Shown: one piece after another, positions 1-9,114 of the stretch
How the letters are laid out: every line of letters starts with the position of its first letter
How positions within the stretch are numbered: the stretch's first letter is position 1
Assembly: GCF_003024515.2 (NCBI RefSeq)
Contig: NZ_PYIX02000004.1
Location: forward strand, 118,420 to 182,419
Length of the DNA: 64,000 bases
Direction of reading: 5' to 3'
DNA from: Acinetobacter sichuanensis
GTDB taxonomy: Bacteria > Pseudomonadota > Gammaproteobacteria > Pseudomonadales > Moraxellaceae
The notes under the pieces: generated by a model
What the model was told of the DNA's origin: nothing
The model's input: the letters and a program-made list of their open reading frames with translations, nothing else
Database searches by the model: none
Made by a program: the position numbers and the translations under genes

Positions 1-836
1 CCTACGAGATAGCCTTTAGCACCATCAAAGTTCATTACGCAAGTAGCAGATGCTTTGATGCCCATTTTGTGTTCAATTGAGCCTGCACCTACAGCATTGC
101 GTTCGCCAAGTGAGCCATCTGCATTGACAATAAATTTCGGTACGATGAATAGCGAAATACCTCGTGAGCCTGCAGGCGCATTTGGTGTTTTTGCTAAAAC
201 AAGGTGAATAATATTTTCAGAAAGGTCGTGATCACCACCTGTAATGAAGATTTTTGTACCTGTAATGTTGTATGTACCATCTGTATTTGGTTCAGCTTTG
301 GTTTTGATAATCCCTAAGTCTGTACCTGCATGCGGTTCAGTCAAACACATAGTACCTGACCATTCACCTGCGTACATTTTCGGTAAATAGGTTTCTTTTT
401 GCTCTTGTGATGCATAGCTGTTTAATGCCATACCTGCACCAATAGACAGAAGCGGGTAGAGCATGAATGATGGGTTTGTTGCAAAGAGCATTTCATCAGA
501 AAGTACAGTCAGCATTTTAGGCATTGCCTGACCGCCCCATTCTTCGTCAGCACCTAAACCAATCCAACCGCCTTCAGCATATTGTTGGAATGCTTCTTTA
601 AAACCAGCAGGTGTAGACACAGTGCCATTACTATAGCTTGCACCTTCTTCATCACCTGTACGGTTTAAGGGAAGGGTGACATTTTGTGCAAACTTCGCCA
701 TTTCTTCTAAAATTGCTTCAGCTGTTGCAGCATCAACATGAGCAAGTTTTTCATTGGCTTGCCAGAATTGCTCTGCATTAAATACGTCATTTAAAATGAA
801 TTTCATATCCGCAAGTGGCGCATTATAAATTGGCAT
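1..836 (-). CDS. Acyl-CoA dehydrogenase, 3' end outside the window
   Basis: The first 278 codons of a flavin-dependent acyl-CoA dehydrogenase; the C-terminal half lies beyond base 1. The protein begins MPIYNAPLADMKFILNDVF and carries the FAD/substrate-binding segment MCLTEPHAGTDLG, typical of the ~600-residue FadE5/DmdC-like branch. That branch oxidises acyl-CoA thioesters to trans-2-enoyl-CoA in beta-oxidation and passes electrons to ETF. The N-terminal half is clearly homologous to the complete dehydrogenase at 1033..2835 just upstream on the same strand, so the two are tandem paralogues. A hairpin terminator lies between them, so they need not share a transcript. The catalytic Glu region is not in view, and chain-length preference cannot be read from the sequence. 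Confidence 0.93.
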   Translation of the reverse strand, partial: MPIYNAPLADMKFILNDVFNAEQFWQANEKLAHVDAATAEAILEEMAKFAQNVTLPLNRTGDEEGASYSNGTVSTPAGFKEAFQQYAEGGWIGLGADEEWGGQAMPKMLTVLSDEMLFATNPSFMLYPLLSIGAGMALNSYASQEQKETYLPKMYAGEWSGTMCLTEPHAGTDLGIIKTKAEPNTDGTYNITGTKIFITGGDHDLSENIIHLVLAKTPNAPAGSRGISLFIVPKFIVNADGSLGERNAVGAGSIEHKMGIKASATCVMNFDGAKGYLV

Positions 837-945
837 GTTCGTTCACCTGTTTTTTGTTTGAATCTGTTGACCTAAATCAGTATAAGCAACGATTTTCAAT
901 GTTGTTAGACGACTTAAGTAAGTTAAATTACGGTCTATTTATAAA

Positions 946-981
946 GAAAAAGGACGGTTAAAGCTATGACCGTCCTTTCTG
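946..981 (-). terminator. Rho-independent terminator after the acyl-CoA dehydrogenase at 1033..2835
   Basis: On the minus strand AAAGGACGGT and ACCGTCCTTT form a 10-bp stem around a 10-base loop, followed by a T-rich stretch. It separates the two dehydrogenase paralogues. Confidence 0.8.
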
Positions 982-1032
982 TATTTCTGCACTCAAGAGT
1001 ACAGTTTTTTAATATCTGTTAGATATTTAGCA

Positions 1033-2835
1033 TCAGAATGCGAAGTGTTCAGCATCTAAAGCCATTAATGGGTCTAAGCCACCTGCGATAACGTCAACAT
1101 GTGAGCGTACACGTGGTAAAATTTTCTTAAAGTAGAACTGTGCAGTGGTAATTTTTGCTTTATAGAAATCAGCATCATTTGTACCTGCTGCCAAAGTTTC
1201 TTGTGCAACTAGTGCCATACGCGCCCATAAGAATGCCAGTGTGATATAACCTGAGAAATAGAGGTAATCAACAGCCGAAGCACCCACTTCATCTGGGTTT
1301 TGCATCGCTTTCATACCAATTTGCATGGTCAAATCACCCCACTCTTTGTTGAGTGCAGCAAGTGGTTCTAAGAACTCTTTTAACTCAGCATTGTCTTTGT
1401 TTGCTTCGATAAATTTATGGATGATCTTAGTGAAGTCTTTCAACATTGCACCTTGAGTACCTAAAACTTTACGACCAAGTAAATCAAGTGCTTGAATTTC
1501 AGTTGTACCTTCATATAAGCAAGAGATACGTGTATCACGTACAATTTGCTCCATACCGTGTTCAGAAATAAAGCCGTGACCACCAAATACTTGTACGCCA
1601 TGTTTTGCAGATTCTGAACCTGTTTCAGTTAAGAATGCTTTTGCAATAGGTGTTAATAAAGACAAGATATTGTCAGCAAATTTACGTTCTTCTTCAGTAA
1701 CACCTTGCTCAACAACATCAGCGTATTGAGATAAGAAATAAACTAAAGCACGACCACCTTCAGCAAATGCTTTTTGCGTCATGAGCATATTACGTACAGC
1801 AGGGTGCACAATGATTGGATCTGCTTCTTTTTCAGGTGCTTTAGGACCAGAAAGTGAACGCATTGCTAAACGATCTTTTGCATAAGCAAGCGCACCTTGG
1901 AAAGAAGATTCAGAAGCAGTCAAACCTTGAACAGCAGTACCAATACGCGCAGTGTTCATAAATGTGAACATGCAATGTAAGCCTTTGTTTTCAGGTCCAA
2001 TCAGGAAGCCTTTTGCATTATCAAAGTTGATCACACACGTTGAGTTACCATGAATCCCCATTTTGTGTTCAATTGAACCACAACGTACACCATTACGATC
2101 TGCAATAGAGCCATCTGCATTCACATTGAATTTAGGCACGATAAACAATGAAATACCTTTGGTGCCTTTTGGCGCGCCTGGCAGACGTGCAAGAACAATA
2201 TGAATAATGTTCTCAGCCATATCATGCTCACCCGCTGAGATAAAGATCTTCTCACCCGAGATTGCGAAGCTGCCATCGGCTTGTGGTTCAGCTTTAGAGC
2301 GGATAATACCTAAGTCAGAACCTGCATGAGATTCTGTTAAACACATGGTACCTGTCCATTCACCTGAAACCAGTTTTGGTAAATAAATTTCTTTTTGCTC
2401 AGCAGAACCGTGATGCTCGATGGTACGTACTGCACCATGAGAAAGACCAGGATACATACCCCATGCCCAGTTTGCAGAACCCACCATTTCAGAGATAACT
2501 GTACCTAATGAGCCAGGTAAACCTTGACCGCCATGTTCTTCTGGTACAGAAAGCGATGGGAAACCAAGTTCAATATATTTTTGATACGCTTCTTTGAAAC
2601 CTGTTGGTGTTGTTACAACGCCATCATTCCATGTACAACCTTCACGGTCACCCACTTGATTGAGTGGAGAAAGTTCATTTTCACAAAAGTCAGCCGCAGC
2701 CTCTAAATATTGATCAACCAACTCACGGCTTACGGTTTCAGAAAATGCAGGGAGTTTAGCGTAGTGTTCTTCGACATTTAATAATTCATGTAAAACGAAT
2801 TGCATATCACGTAAGGGCGCTTTGTATTGTGGCAT
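1033..2835 (-). CDS. Acyl-CoA dehydrogenase (600 aa, FadE5/DmdC-like)
   Basis: Complete 600-residue acyl-CoA dehydrogenase with an N-terminal helical domain, the middle-domain motif MCLTESHAGSDLG, and the C-terminal segment VFGGHGFISEHG then YEGTTEIQALDLLG. The Glu of YEGTTE is the usual catalytic base position. The extra ~120 residues at the C-terminus are typical of this long branch rather than the ~380-residue short/medium-chain enzymes. Expected role: first oxidation step of fatty-acyl-CoA beta-oxidation with ETF as electron acceptor, in the cytosol. It lies upstream of a truncated paralogue on the same strand, with a terminator between. A small hairpin GTGTC-N6-GACAC about 60 bases upstream of the start (2891..2906) might be an operator, but this is weak. 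Confidence 0.95.
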   Translation of the reverse strand: MPQYKAPLRDMQFVLHELLNVEEHYAKLPAFSETVSRELVDQYLEAAADFCENELSPLNQVGDREGCTWNDGVVTTPTGFKEAYQKYIELGFPSLSVPEEHGGQGLPGSLGTVISEMVGSANWAWGMYPGLSHGAVRTIEHHGSAEQKEIYLPKLVSGEWTGTMCLTESHAGSDLGIIRSKAEPQADGSFAISGEKIFISAGEHDMAENIIHIVLARLPGAPKGTKGISLFIVPKFNVNADGSIADRNGVRCGSIEHKMGIHGNSTCVINFDNAKGFLIGPENKGLHCMFTFMNTARIGTAVQGLTASESSFQGALAYAKDRLAMRSLSGPKAPEKEADPIIVHPAVRNMLMTQKAFAEGGRALVYFLSQYADVVEQGVTEEERKFADNILSLLTPIAKAFLTETGSESAKHGVQVFGGHGFISEHGMEQIVRDTRISCLYEGTTEIQALDLLGRKVLGTQGAMLKDFTKIIHKFIEANKDNAELKEFLEPLAALNKEWGDLTMQIGMKAMQNPDEVGASAVDYLYFSGYITLAFLWARMALVAQETLAAGTNDADFYKAKITTAQFYFKKILPRVRSHVDVIAGGLDPLMALDAEHFAF

Positions 2836-3159
2836 ATCGGTTTCCTCAATACTGGTTAAACCAGATTTATAATCCTAATAAATACGATGCGTGTCTTCAT
2901 CGACACATAGTTGTTATGTACATCGTGCAACAACTTATAATAACGTACAAGTATTTCTGTGTGATTTCTCTGTGACTGTAAAGTCAAAGAAAAATAGTGT
3001 CAATATTGTAAGTGCTTTGAGTGTAAACAGTTTTATAGTGAAAATAAGGTAACAAATAGTCAAAATCGTAAAAAGATATTTCTAGTCATGATTTTGTCAG
3101 GATGACAAATCACACAATATAAAAGTAACGCTATTTGCTCAGAGAAATTTTTAAAATAG
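2836..3159. other. Intergenic region upstream of the acyl-CoA dehydrogenase
   Basis: AT-rich spacer with no coding potential that I can support. It should contain the dehydrogenase promoter on the minus strand. The only structure noticed is the short inverted repeat GTGTC-N6-GACAC at 2891..2906. Confidence 0.6.
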
Positions 3160-3201
3160 AAAAAAGCGAGCCTGTTTTAGTGAAATAAAACCAACTCGCT
3201 C
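3160..3201 (-). terminator. Rho-independent terminator of the large lipoprotein gene
   Basis: Inverted repeat AGCGAG ... CTCGCT (3165..3170 with 3195..3200) with an inner TTTTA/TAAAA pairing. On the minus strand it is followed by a run of six T, just downstream of the stop at 3224. Confidence 0.85.
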
Positions 3202-3223
3202 ACAATCTTTCAATCAAGCAAAA

Positions 3224-5170
3224 TTATTTTTTAATATTTTTCATAATTTGTTGAAGCGCGGAAATATCTTCAAAAATAATGGTCGCTTGAGTGTCTGTCT
3301 TTTTGATTGTCACTGCATTTTTAAGTGGAATATATGTGCTTTGATAATATCCTTGCGCATTTTTTGTGTAACCATGTAGACTCGCAGAATACTGCTGATA
3401 TGAATAAGTCTCGGGTTGTTGAGTCCACCAATTTACAGTGTTGTAGGTGATGGTTTTCGGTGCATTAAAACTGAAGTCTTGCTGAAGTGCGAACAGTGTC
3501 ATTTTCCCTTGATCATTCACATATGCAGCATGATTATTGTTAAAACTATCCGTTCCAAAGAAATAGCCATTTGCCTGAATTTTGATACTCAATACTGCTT
3601 GAATCAAAGCAATTTCTTTAACATCAACACCTAAATCCATAAATTTCTTTAAGGTATTCTGGTTAATGCTAAATTTAGCATTTGGATCAGAGGGATGAGT
3701 GAGTTTTAAAATCGCAGTTTTTTCAGCACTTGAGAGTGAGCTAATGTTATCTAAAAGTATAGAAAGTTCAGCTTTGGTAAAGCCTTTTGGCGCAGTAATA
3801 TAAACTTGCGTTGGAATCTCTCGAGATGTTTGCAGTTGTCCTGTAATATTGATATTCACTGTATTACATGAGTTTGCTGCTTTATAACCTTGTCCCACTA
3901 CGGTATTGTTTTGTTTGACTTTAAAGGTGATTGCTCGATCTTGAGGTGCATTAGATAAACCTTTAAATTCGTTAGAATTTTTGACATAGAAGGTGTTATA
4001 AACACCAATATTGGCAATATCGACTTCGATTTTTAAAGGTTGATGAGTATTAAACTGTTTGTTAAAGGTAATCGGCAGCGCAGGTGAGCACACACGACTA
4101 TAATGCCAATCTAAATTCCAATACGATAAATGTGAAACTTGGTAGCTCACATCAAAATTACCTTGCGCATTTTGTTTAAACTTGCCCACAAGTTCTTGTT
4201 GCCATAGACCTGTTGTTTCACTATGACTCCACACAGGAATCGTATCACCATCTTTGACAGGTAAGTTGGTTTCAGGATTCAGTAGCCCCGCAGGTGTTTG
4301 AATGGTCATGGTACCTTGACCATTACTGAGTAAATGAGCTTTACGTCCTTGCGCGTCTGTAATATCGACTGCCATTAAACCTGCTGTGACAAAATAACCC
4401 TGTTGTAATTGCCATTGATTATTTTCAAATACTTTGACCTGATCTGGATTTAGACCACCAGGGAAGACGGCTCCAATATTCTCAGTTTTTGGACTAAAGT
4501 AACCAATACTGACTTTTAAATCACCTATAAGTGCTTGTCCTTTTTCATCTTTTAAAATGGTGTTAGCAGCTAAGCTAAAACTCGCAGCCGCACCTTTTGA
4601 AGCGACATCAGTTGTTTTAGCAGTAAGTTGAATATCTTTGAGTAATTTACCTGAAGTATCTGTTTTAACATCTTTTTGTAATGCAACAGCAATACCCGCA
4701 GGTGGGGCAGCCTTGCTGACTAGACTGATTTTTTGTAGGCTGATTGGATGACCTGTATAAATGATATCTGTGCTTGTTGTGAAGTAGCCATCCGCAGAAA
4801 TGATCACTCTGAGTTTGACAGGTTTATTGCTTGATGCACTTTTTGCCGCATCGGCTGTGAGATAGATGTAAGCATAACCATTTTGACTGTTCTGTTGCGT
4901 AGGATCTTCATAGACATTGCTTTGGGCGATATCATCTTCTGCATGAAGCGAGATTTTTTCTTGAACGATTTGACCTGTTTTCGCATCTATAAATTCTAGT
5001 GGGATAGCAACACGCCCTTGATTTAAATCTGCTGTGACGATGGTTTCCTCTGGCATTGGAGGTAAAACTTTATCAATAATGGCGTCAATAATATCGTCTG
5101 TACCTCCACAGGCAACCAAAGTTGTTGCACATAAAATAGAGCAGGTGACAGTACTGAGTTTAAATTTCAT
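3224..5170 (-). CDS. Large outer-surface lipoprotein of unknown function
   Basis: 648-residue lipoprotein precursor: a signal peptide MKFKLSTVTCSILCATT leads into the lipobox LVAC, giving a predicted acylated Cys at residue 21, followed by GGTDD. The Asp is two residues away from the +2 position, so outer-membrane sorting is plausible. The body is beta-rich with no catalytic motif I recognise. Residues ~190-260 (SFSLAANTILKDEKG ... AVFPGGL) and ~340-355 (VSHLSYWNLDW) resemble the extracellular Ig-like blocks seen in CILP/FAM171-type proteins and in big bacterial lipoproteins. That comparison is from memory of the motif and is not a family assignment. It is monocistronic, with its own terminator downstream. 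Confidence 0.8.
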   Translation of the reverse strand: MKFKLSTVTCSILCATTLVACGGTDDIIDAIIDKVLPPMPEETIVTADLNQGRVAIPLEFIDAKTGQIVQEKISLHAEDDIAQSNVYEDPTQQNSQNGYAYIYLTADAAKSASSNKPVKLRVIISADGYFTTSTDIIYTGHPISLQKISLVSKAAPPAGIAVALQKDVKTDTSGKLLKDIQLTAKTTDVASKGAAASFSLAANTILKDEKGQALIGDLKVSIGYFSPKTENIGAVFPGGLNPDQVKVFENNQWQLQQGYFVTAGLMAVDITDAQGRKAHLLSNGQGTMTIQTPAGLLNPETNLPVKDGDTIPVWSHSETTGLWQQELVGKFKQNAQGNFDVSYQVSHLSYWNLDWHYSRVCSPALPITFNKQFNTHQPLKIEVDIANIGVYNTFYVKNSNEFKGLSNAPQDRAITFKVKQNNTVVGQGYKAANSCNTVNINITGQLQTSREIPTQVYITAPKGFTKAELSILLDNISSLSSAEKTAILKLTHPSDPNAKFSINQNTLKKFMDLGVDVKEIALIQAVLSIKIQANGYFFGTDSFNNNHAAYVNDQGKMTLFALQQDFSFNAPKTITYNTVNWWTQQPETYSYQQYSASLHGYTKNAQGYYQSTYIPLKNAVTIKKTDTQATIIFEDISALQQIMKNIKK

Positions 5171-5416
5171 ATCTTTTCCCCTAAATTGATATCCATATTT
5201 TTAATATGATGAAAAATTAAAAATCATCTTTATTTTTAATGAATTAGAAATGAAACCGATCAAGTAAAATAGATGATGCTCTAAATTGACTTGAGGTGAA
5301 TGATTTCATTATTCACTTTGAATATTAAGGAAAATATTGATGAATACTATTCCTCAAATGAGGACTAAACTTGTTGAATTTTAAAATATAAGACAGCAAT
5401 GGCTGAAATATAGATG
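5171..5416. other. Intergenic region upstream of the large lipoprotein
   Basis: AT-rich non-coding spacer that should carry the promoter of the minus-strand lipoprotein gene. No clear operator or RNA element was seen. Confidence 0.5.
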
Positions 5417-5444
5417 TAAAAAAATCGCTCCGAAAAGCGATTTT
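5417..5444 (-). terminator. Rho-independent terminator of the His/Met-rich lipoprotein gene
   Basis: AATCGCT-N5-AGCGATT stem with flanking A/T runs (5422..5443). On the minus strand it ends in a T tract, 25 bases after the stop at 5469. Confidence 0.85.
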
Positions 5445-5468
5445 GATGTAGAAAAAATACTTAAAAAA

Positions 5469-6101
5469 TTATGAAACTTTTAGATCATTGGTAGGAACCA
5501 AAGGTTGCATCGGTTGAGTTTGTTTTTGTGCTTGGAATTTAACAAGACATGTGCCATTTACAGTCTTATCGCCTAATTTCACTTGAATGGCTTGACCATT
5601 GTTTTGACCTACACATGCTTTTTGCATGGTTTCCCATTGCGCTTGTCGTTCAGCACGTTTTTGTTCACGTTGCTGTTGAAGCTGAGCACGTTGTTCTTCG
5701 GTCATTTGTTGCATATGGCGTTCACCTCTATGATGCCCATGCATCATACGACCTTGATCATGTCGAGCATCACGCATTTCGTTCATGGCTTTACGATCAA
5801 TTTTAAAAACCATATTGCATGAGCCATCCAGTGTTTTTTCACCTGCTTTAATCTGTACGGCTTGTCCTAAAGCTTTACCATCGCATGCTTTTTGAATTTG
5901 TGCATGCATAGCTTTGCGCTCTTCGCGCATTTGTTTCATTTGTGCGCGTTGTTCAGGTGTCATTTGGCGACCATGCTGATGATGTCCCATCATACGAGCA
6001 TCATGATCATGTTTAGGAGTATTTGTAGATTGACAAGCAGTCAATGCTGTCATACTCAAAATACTTGCGGTTACAAGTACAATTTTAGAGGTTGCTTTCA
6101 T
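5469..6101 (-). CDS. Spy/CpxP-like duplicated periplasmic lipoprotein
   Basis: 210-residue lipoprotein: MKATSKIVLVTASILSMT then lipobox LTAC. The ATG at 6101 is chosen because GGAG lies eight bases before it and the signal peptide then starts correctly; an upstream in-frame start would add nine residues. The mature protein holds two tandem copies of one module: MTPEQRAQMKQMREERKAM or MTEEQRAQLQQQREQ, then KAC, then G(K/Q)xxxGQAxQxKxGxKTxxGxC. The MTxEQR stretch resembles the LTXXQ motif of the Spy/CpxP/ZraP chaperones, and each module has two Cys spaced for a disulfide. His and Met are abundant, suggesting metal binding. It is divergent from baeS; in E. coli, spy is a BaeR target, so a stress-chaperone or sensor role is inferred. 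Confidence 0.75.
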   Translation of the reverse strand: MKATSKIVLVTASILSMTALTACQSTNTPKHDHDARMMGHHQHGRQMTPEQRAQMKQMREERKAMHAQIQKACDGKALGQAVQIKAGEKTLDGSCNMVFKIDRKAMNEMRDARHDQGRMMHGHHRGERHMQQMTEEQRAQLQQQREQKRAERQAQWETMQKACVGQNNGQAIQVKLGDKTVNGTCLVKFQAQKQTQPMQPLVPTNDLKVS

Positions 6102-6228
6102 TGAGGCTGCTCCAATAACAAGTTTCAAATATTTATCAATGCTTAAAGATTAAATAATAATGATGTAGAAACAATGGAGAGTATTTTGAGTCCCTGTTGG
6201 TTACAATACAAAACAGAGAAGAAAATGT

Positions 6229-7899
6229 GTGAGCCTCATTTTGAATATACGCCGAGTTCCTATTGCGTTACGTCTATTTTTGACCGTTTTGCTCACGACT
6301 TTATTGATTACGACGGTCAGTTTAGGTGTACTTCATTGGACGATGCAAAAAAACTTTGCTAAATATGTTGCCGATGTCGAAATGCAAAAACTCGATTATT
6401 TAATCGATAACTTAGCTGATGTCTATGGTTTATATCATGATTGGGGCAATGCAGTTCAGGCTCAAATTTTGCAAATTGAGGGTGATGCAGCGCCTGATGA
6501 TTATGATAAATTGTCACGTTGGTGGTTAAGACGTCAATATGATATTGCGTTGCAACAACGTTATTTTAAAGAGCATACGCTAGTCAATCAGATTGCACAC
6601 GATACAGCAACTAACCAAAATAAGATTGATCCTGTTGAGTTGCAAATCTTACAAGAAAATTTACCTTCGCAGTTTCAACCTTTTGAGGGTTTAAAATTTC
6701 CATTAAGTGCAAATCAAAACTTTTTTAAACCGCCTGAAAAAAATAATAAAAGCCAGACTTCAGTGTCTACATTGAAGCAAGATGGCAAAAAACGTTTTAT
6801 TTCTATGCCAGATCGTTTGGGTTTAAGTTCACGTTTATCTTTGTATGATGCAAAACATCAATTTATTTTAGGTGAGCCTTCAGAAGATCCAGTGTCATAT
6901 CGCCCAGTGATTGTAAATAATAAGGTGGTGGGTTATTTGGGTTTAAAACCTGTTTTAGATCAAGATGATGCATTAAGTATTAATTTTTTTAGTAATCAAA
7001 AACGTTATTTGGTACTGATTTATATTTTGACTTTAATCAGTAGTTTGGTTGCAGCATTATTATTGGCAACGTATTTTAAAAAGCCAATTCAACGCTTGCT
7101 AAATGCAACTCGTGAGTTAACAAAAGGTAATTATCAGCATCAAGTGATTGTAAATCGTAATGATGAATTGGGAGATTTGTCTAATGAAATTAATCAATTA
7201 GCGATTATTCTTGATCAGCATGAAACCTCACGTCGCCAATGGGTCGCAGATACTTCACATGAGCTCAAAACGCCATTGGCTGTGTTACAAGCTCAAATTG
7301 AGGCAATGCAGGATGGGATTCGTAAACCAACGCCTGAACATTTTGCATCTATGCTACGTCAAGTCACAAGTTTGAAAAAACTGACGCAAGACTTGGCAGA
7401 TTTGGCACAAGCCGAAGCACAACAATTGAAATGTTATTTTGCTGAAGTTGATCCTTGGTCAATGGTCGTGCAGGAAGTAGAAAATTTTAAACCTAAATTT
7501 GAACAGGCAGATCTATCCGTTGAAGTTCAAGGTGATGGTGCGAAATTACAATTAGACATAGACCGCTTTAAACAAATTATGGTCAACTTACTAGGGAATA
7601 GTATTCGTTATACTGAAGCAGGTGGTAAAGTCCACATACATACTGTACAAGATGCACAATTTTGGACAATTTATGTTGATGATAGTCCATTTGGTTTAAC
7701 AGATGAGCAGCTAGAAAAGTTGGGTGAGCGTTTCTATCGAGTGGATGATTCACGTACACGTAGTACAGGTGGCACAGGTTTAGGTTTAGCATTGTCAGGT
7801 AAAATTGCACAAGCTTTAGGTGGTGAGCTTACATTTGACCATTCTCCTTTAGGCGGTTTACGTTGTAAGTTGACTTTCCCGAAACAAACAAAGCATTAA
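6229..7899 (+). CDS. baeS: Sensor histidine kinase BaeS
   Basis: 556-residue membrane histidine kinase. A hydrophobic segment near residues 13-37 and a second near 262-283 (LVLIYILTLISSLVAALLLA) flank a ~225-residue periplasmic sensor region. A HAMP linker follows, then the dimerisation box with the phospho-acceptor His344 in SHELKTP. The ATPase domain has NSIRYTEAG (N box), DDSPFGL (G1, the DSxxG form seen in BaeS) and GGTGLGLAL (G2). The start is GTG. BaeR follows after 16 bases, so the two form an operon. BaeSR answers envelope stress and controls RND efflux in Enterobacteria and Acinetobacter (family knowledge). The Spy-like lipoprotein on the other strand is a likely functional partner. 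Confidence 0.92.
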   Translation: MSLILNIRRVPIALRLFLTVLLTTLLITTVSLGVLHWTMQKNFAKYVADVEMQKLDYLIDNLADVYGLYHDWGNAVQAQILQIEGDAAPDDYDKLSRWWLRRQYDIALQQRYFKEHTLVNQIAHDTATNQNKIDPVELQILQENLPSQFQPFEGLKFPLSANQNFFKPPEKNNKSQTSVSTLKQDGKKRFISMPDRLGLSSRLSLYDAKHQFILGEPSEDPVSYRPVIVNNKVVGYLGLKPVLDQDDALSINFFSNQKRYLVLIYILTLISSLVAALLLATYFKKPIQRLLNATRELTKGNYQHQVIVNRNDELGDLSNEINQLAIILDQHETSRRQWVADTSHELKTPLAVLQAQIEAMQDGIRKPTPEHFASMLRQVTSLKKLTQDLADLAQAEAQQLKCYFAEVDPWSMVVQEVENFKPKFEQADLSVEVQGDGAKLQLDIDRFKQIMVNLLGNSIRYTEAGGKVHIHTVQDAQFWTIYVDDSPFGLTDEQLEKLGERFYRVDDSRTRSTGGTGLGLALSGKIAQALGGELTFDHSPLGGLRCKLTFPKQTKH

Positions 7900-7915
7900 G
7901 AAGGAAAAAGACAGC

Positions 7916-8602
7916 ATGAAACATATTATGCTTGTAGAAGATGAAGTGGAACTTGCACAGTTAGTGCGAGATTATCTTGAAGCAGCAGGCTTAGAAGTCA
8001 GTATGTTTCATGATGGGCAAGAAGCATATGATAGCTTTTTGCAACGTAAGCCAAGTTTGATGATTTTGGACTTGATGGTGCCGCGTATGGACGGCTTAAC
8101 GATTTGCCGTAAAGTACGTGAACAATCTGACTTGCCCATTATTATGGTCACTGCCCGTACTGAAGAAATTGACCGTGTGTTGGGTCTAAATATGGGCGCA
8201 GATGATTATGTATGTAAGCCATTTAGCCCTAAAGAATTGGTGGCACGTGTACAAGCTGTTTTACGTCGTTTAGAGCGTAAAGCTGAGCCTGAGGAAAATA
8301 ACTTATTCCGTATGGATAAAGCACAACAACGCATTTGGTATCAACAAAAATCGTTGAATTTAACACCAACTGAATTTCGTTTATTAGAGTTATTCTTAGA
8401 ACATGTCGGACAGGTTTATTCTCGTGCACAACTTTTAGACCATATTAATCCTGATAGTTTTGATGTTGCTGACCGTGTTATTGATAGTCATATCAAAAAC
8501 TTACGTCGTAAAATATCGGATGCTGCGGAAACAGGAAACCGTCATGAATGGGTGCAAGCAGTTTATGGTGTAGGCTACCGTTTTGAATATCCAGAAGATT
8601 AA
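7916..8602 (+). CDS. baeR: Response regulator BaeR (OmpR/PhoB family)
   Basis: 228-residue two-component response regulator. The receiver domain (1-~118) has the acidic pocket VEDE, phospho-acceptor Asp52 in LMILDLMVP, Thr79 in VTA and Lys101 in CKPF. The winged-helix DNA-binding domain (~130-228) contains LTPTEFRLLELF and ends in VYGVGYRFE. It is co-transcribed with baeS, 16 bases apart, with AAGGA ahead of the ATG. It should bind promoters of envelope-stress and efflux genes when phosphorylated by BaeS; the intergenic region 6102..6228 between baeS and the lipoprotein is the obvious autoregulatory site, although I cannot point to a defined BaeR box there. Confidence 0.93.
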   Translation: MKHIMLVEDEVELAQLVRDYLEAAGLEVSMFHDGQEAYDSFLQRKPSLMILDLMVPRMDGLTICRKVREQSDLPIIMVTARTEEIDRVLGLNMGADDYVCKPFSPKELVARVQAVLRRLERKAEPEENNLFRMDKAQQRIWYQQKSLNLTPTEFRLLELFLEHVGQVYSRAQLLDHINPDSFDVADRVIDSHIKNLRRKISDAAETGNRHEWVQAVYGVGYRFEYPED

Positions 8603-8627
8603 AAAATTTACAAACTGAAACATATAT

Positions 8628-8660
8628 TGTGGATAGACACAGGTTTATCCACAGTTTTTG
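8628..8660 (+). terminator. Terminator hairpin after baeR, containing a DnaA-box match
   Basis: TGTGGATA and TATCCACA form an 8-bp stem around a 10-base loop, followed by GTTTTT. The right arm is TTATCCACA, a perfect consensus DnaA box. The left arm, read on the minus strand, is CTATCCACA, one base away from it. Confidence 0.65.
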
Positions 8661-8800
8661 GGTATAAAAGTGTATAACTCTTCTTAAAAAATGATCATTT
8701 AAAACGAGAGAGAAGATAAAAATATCAGCTAAAAACTTTGTTTATTTTGCGATTATAAAAATTAATTTAACCATTTTTACATTATAAATAAGAGTATTGA

Positions 8801-9106
8801 ATGTTAAATCCATCAGATTATTATCATCTTCGTCGATTTCTTGCAGTACTGTGTTTTCTGTCAGCATTTGGCTGTTTGATTGCATTTTTTAGTACAGGTT
8901 CGCAGTATTATATTTTGCTTGTTATTATGGTCATCCTGTTTGTTTTAACCTATTTTATTGCGCCATATTCACAAGAAAGACGAAGTTGGAAATCTGATGT
9001 AGCAGAAGAAGTTCTACTTGATCAGTGGTTTATTGAAGGCTTTTTTCATATTTTTGTTTTTTTAATTCGTATAGTGATTTCTTTCGTTCGACACATTGTA
9101 AATTAA
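8801..9106 (+). CDS. Small inner-membrane protein of unknown function
   Basis: 101-residue protein with hydrophobic stretches near residues 12-30 (FLAVLCFLSAFGCLIAFF), 34-52 (YYILLVIMVILFVLTYFIA) and 80-98 (FFHIFVFLIRIVISFV). The first two form a likely transmembrane hairpin; the third is amphipathic or membrane-spanning. The middle, SQERRSWKSDVAEEVLLDQW, is polar. No family recognised. Convergent with the YjbR-family gene, only eight bases away at the 3' end. Confidence 0.7.
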   Translation: MLNPSDYYHLRRFLAVLCFLSAFGCLIAFFSTGSQYYILLVIMVILFVLTYFIAPYSQERRSWKSDVAEEVLLDQWFIEGFFHIFVFLIRIVISFVRHIVN

Positions 9107-9114
9107 AAAAATTA

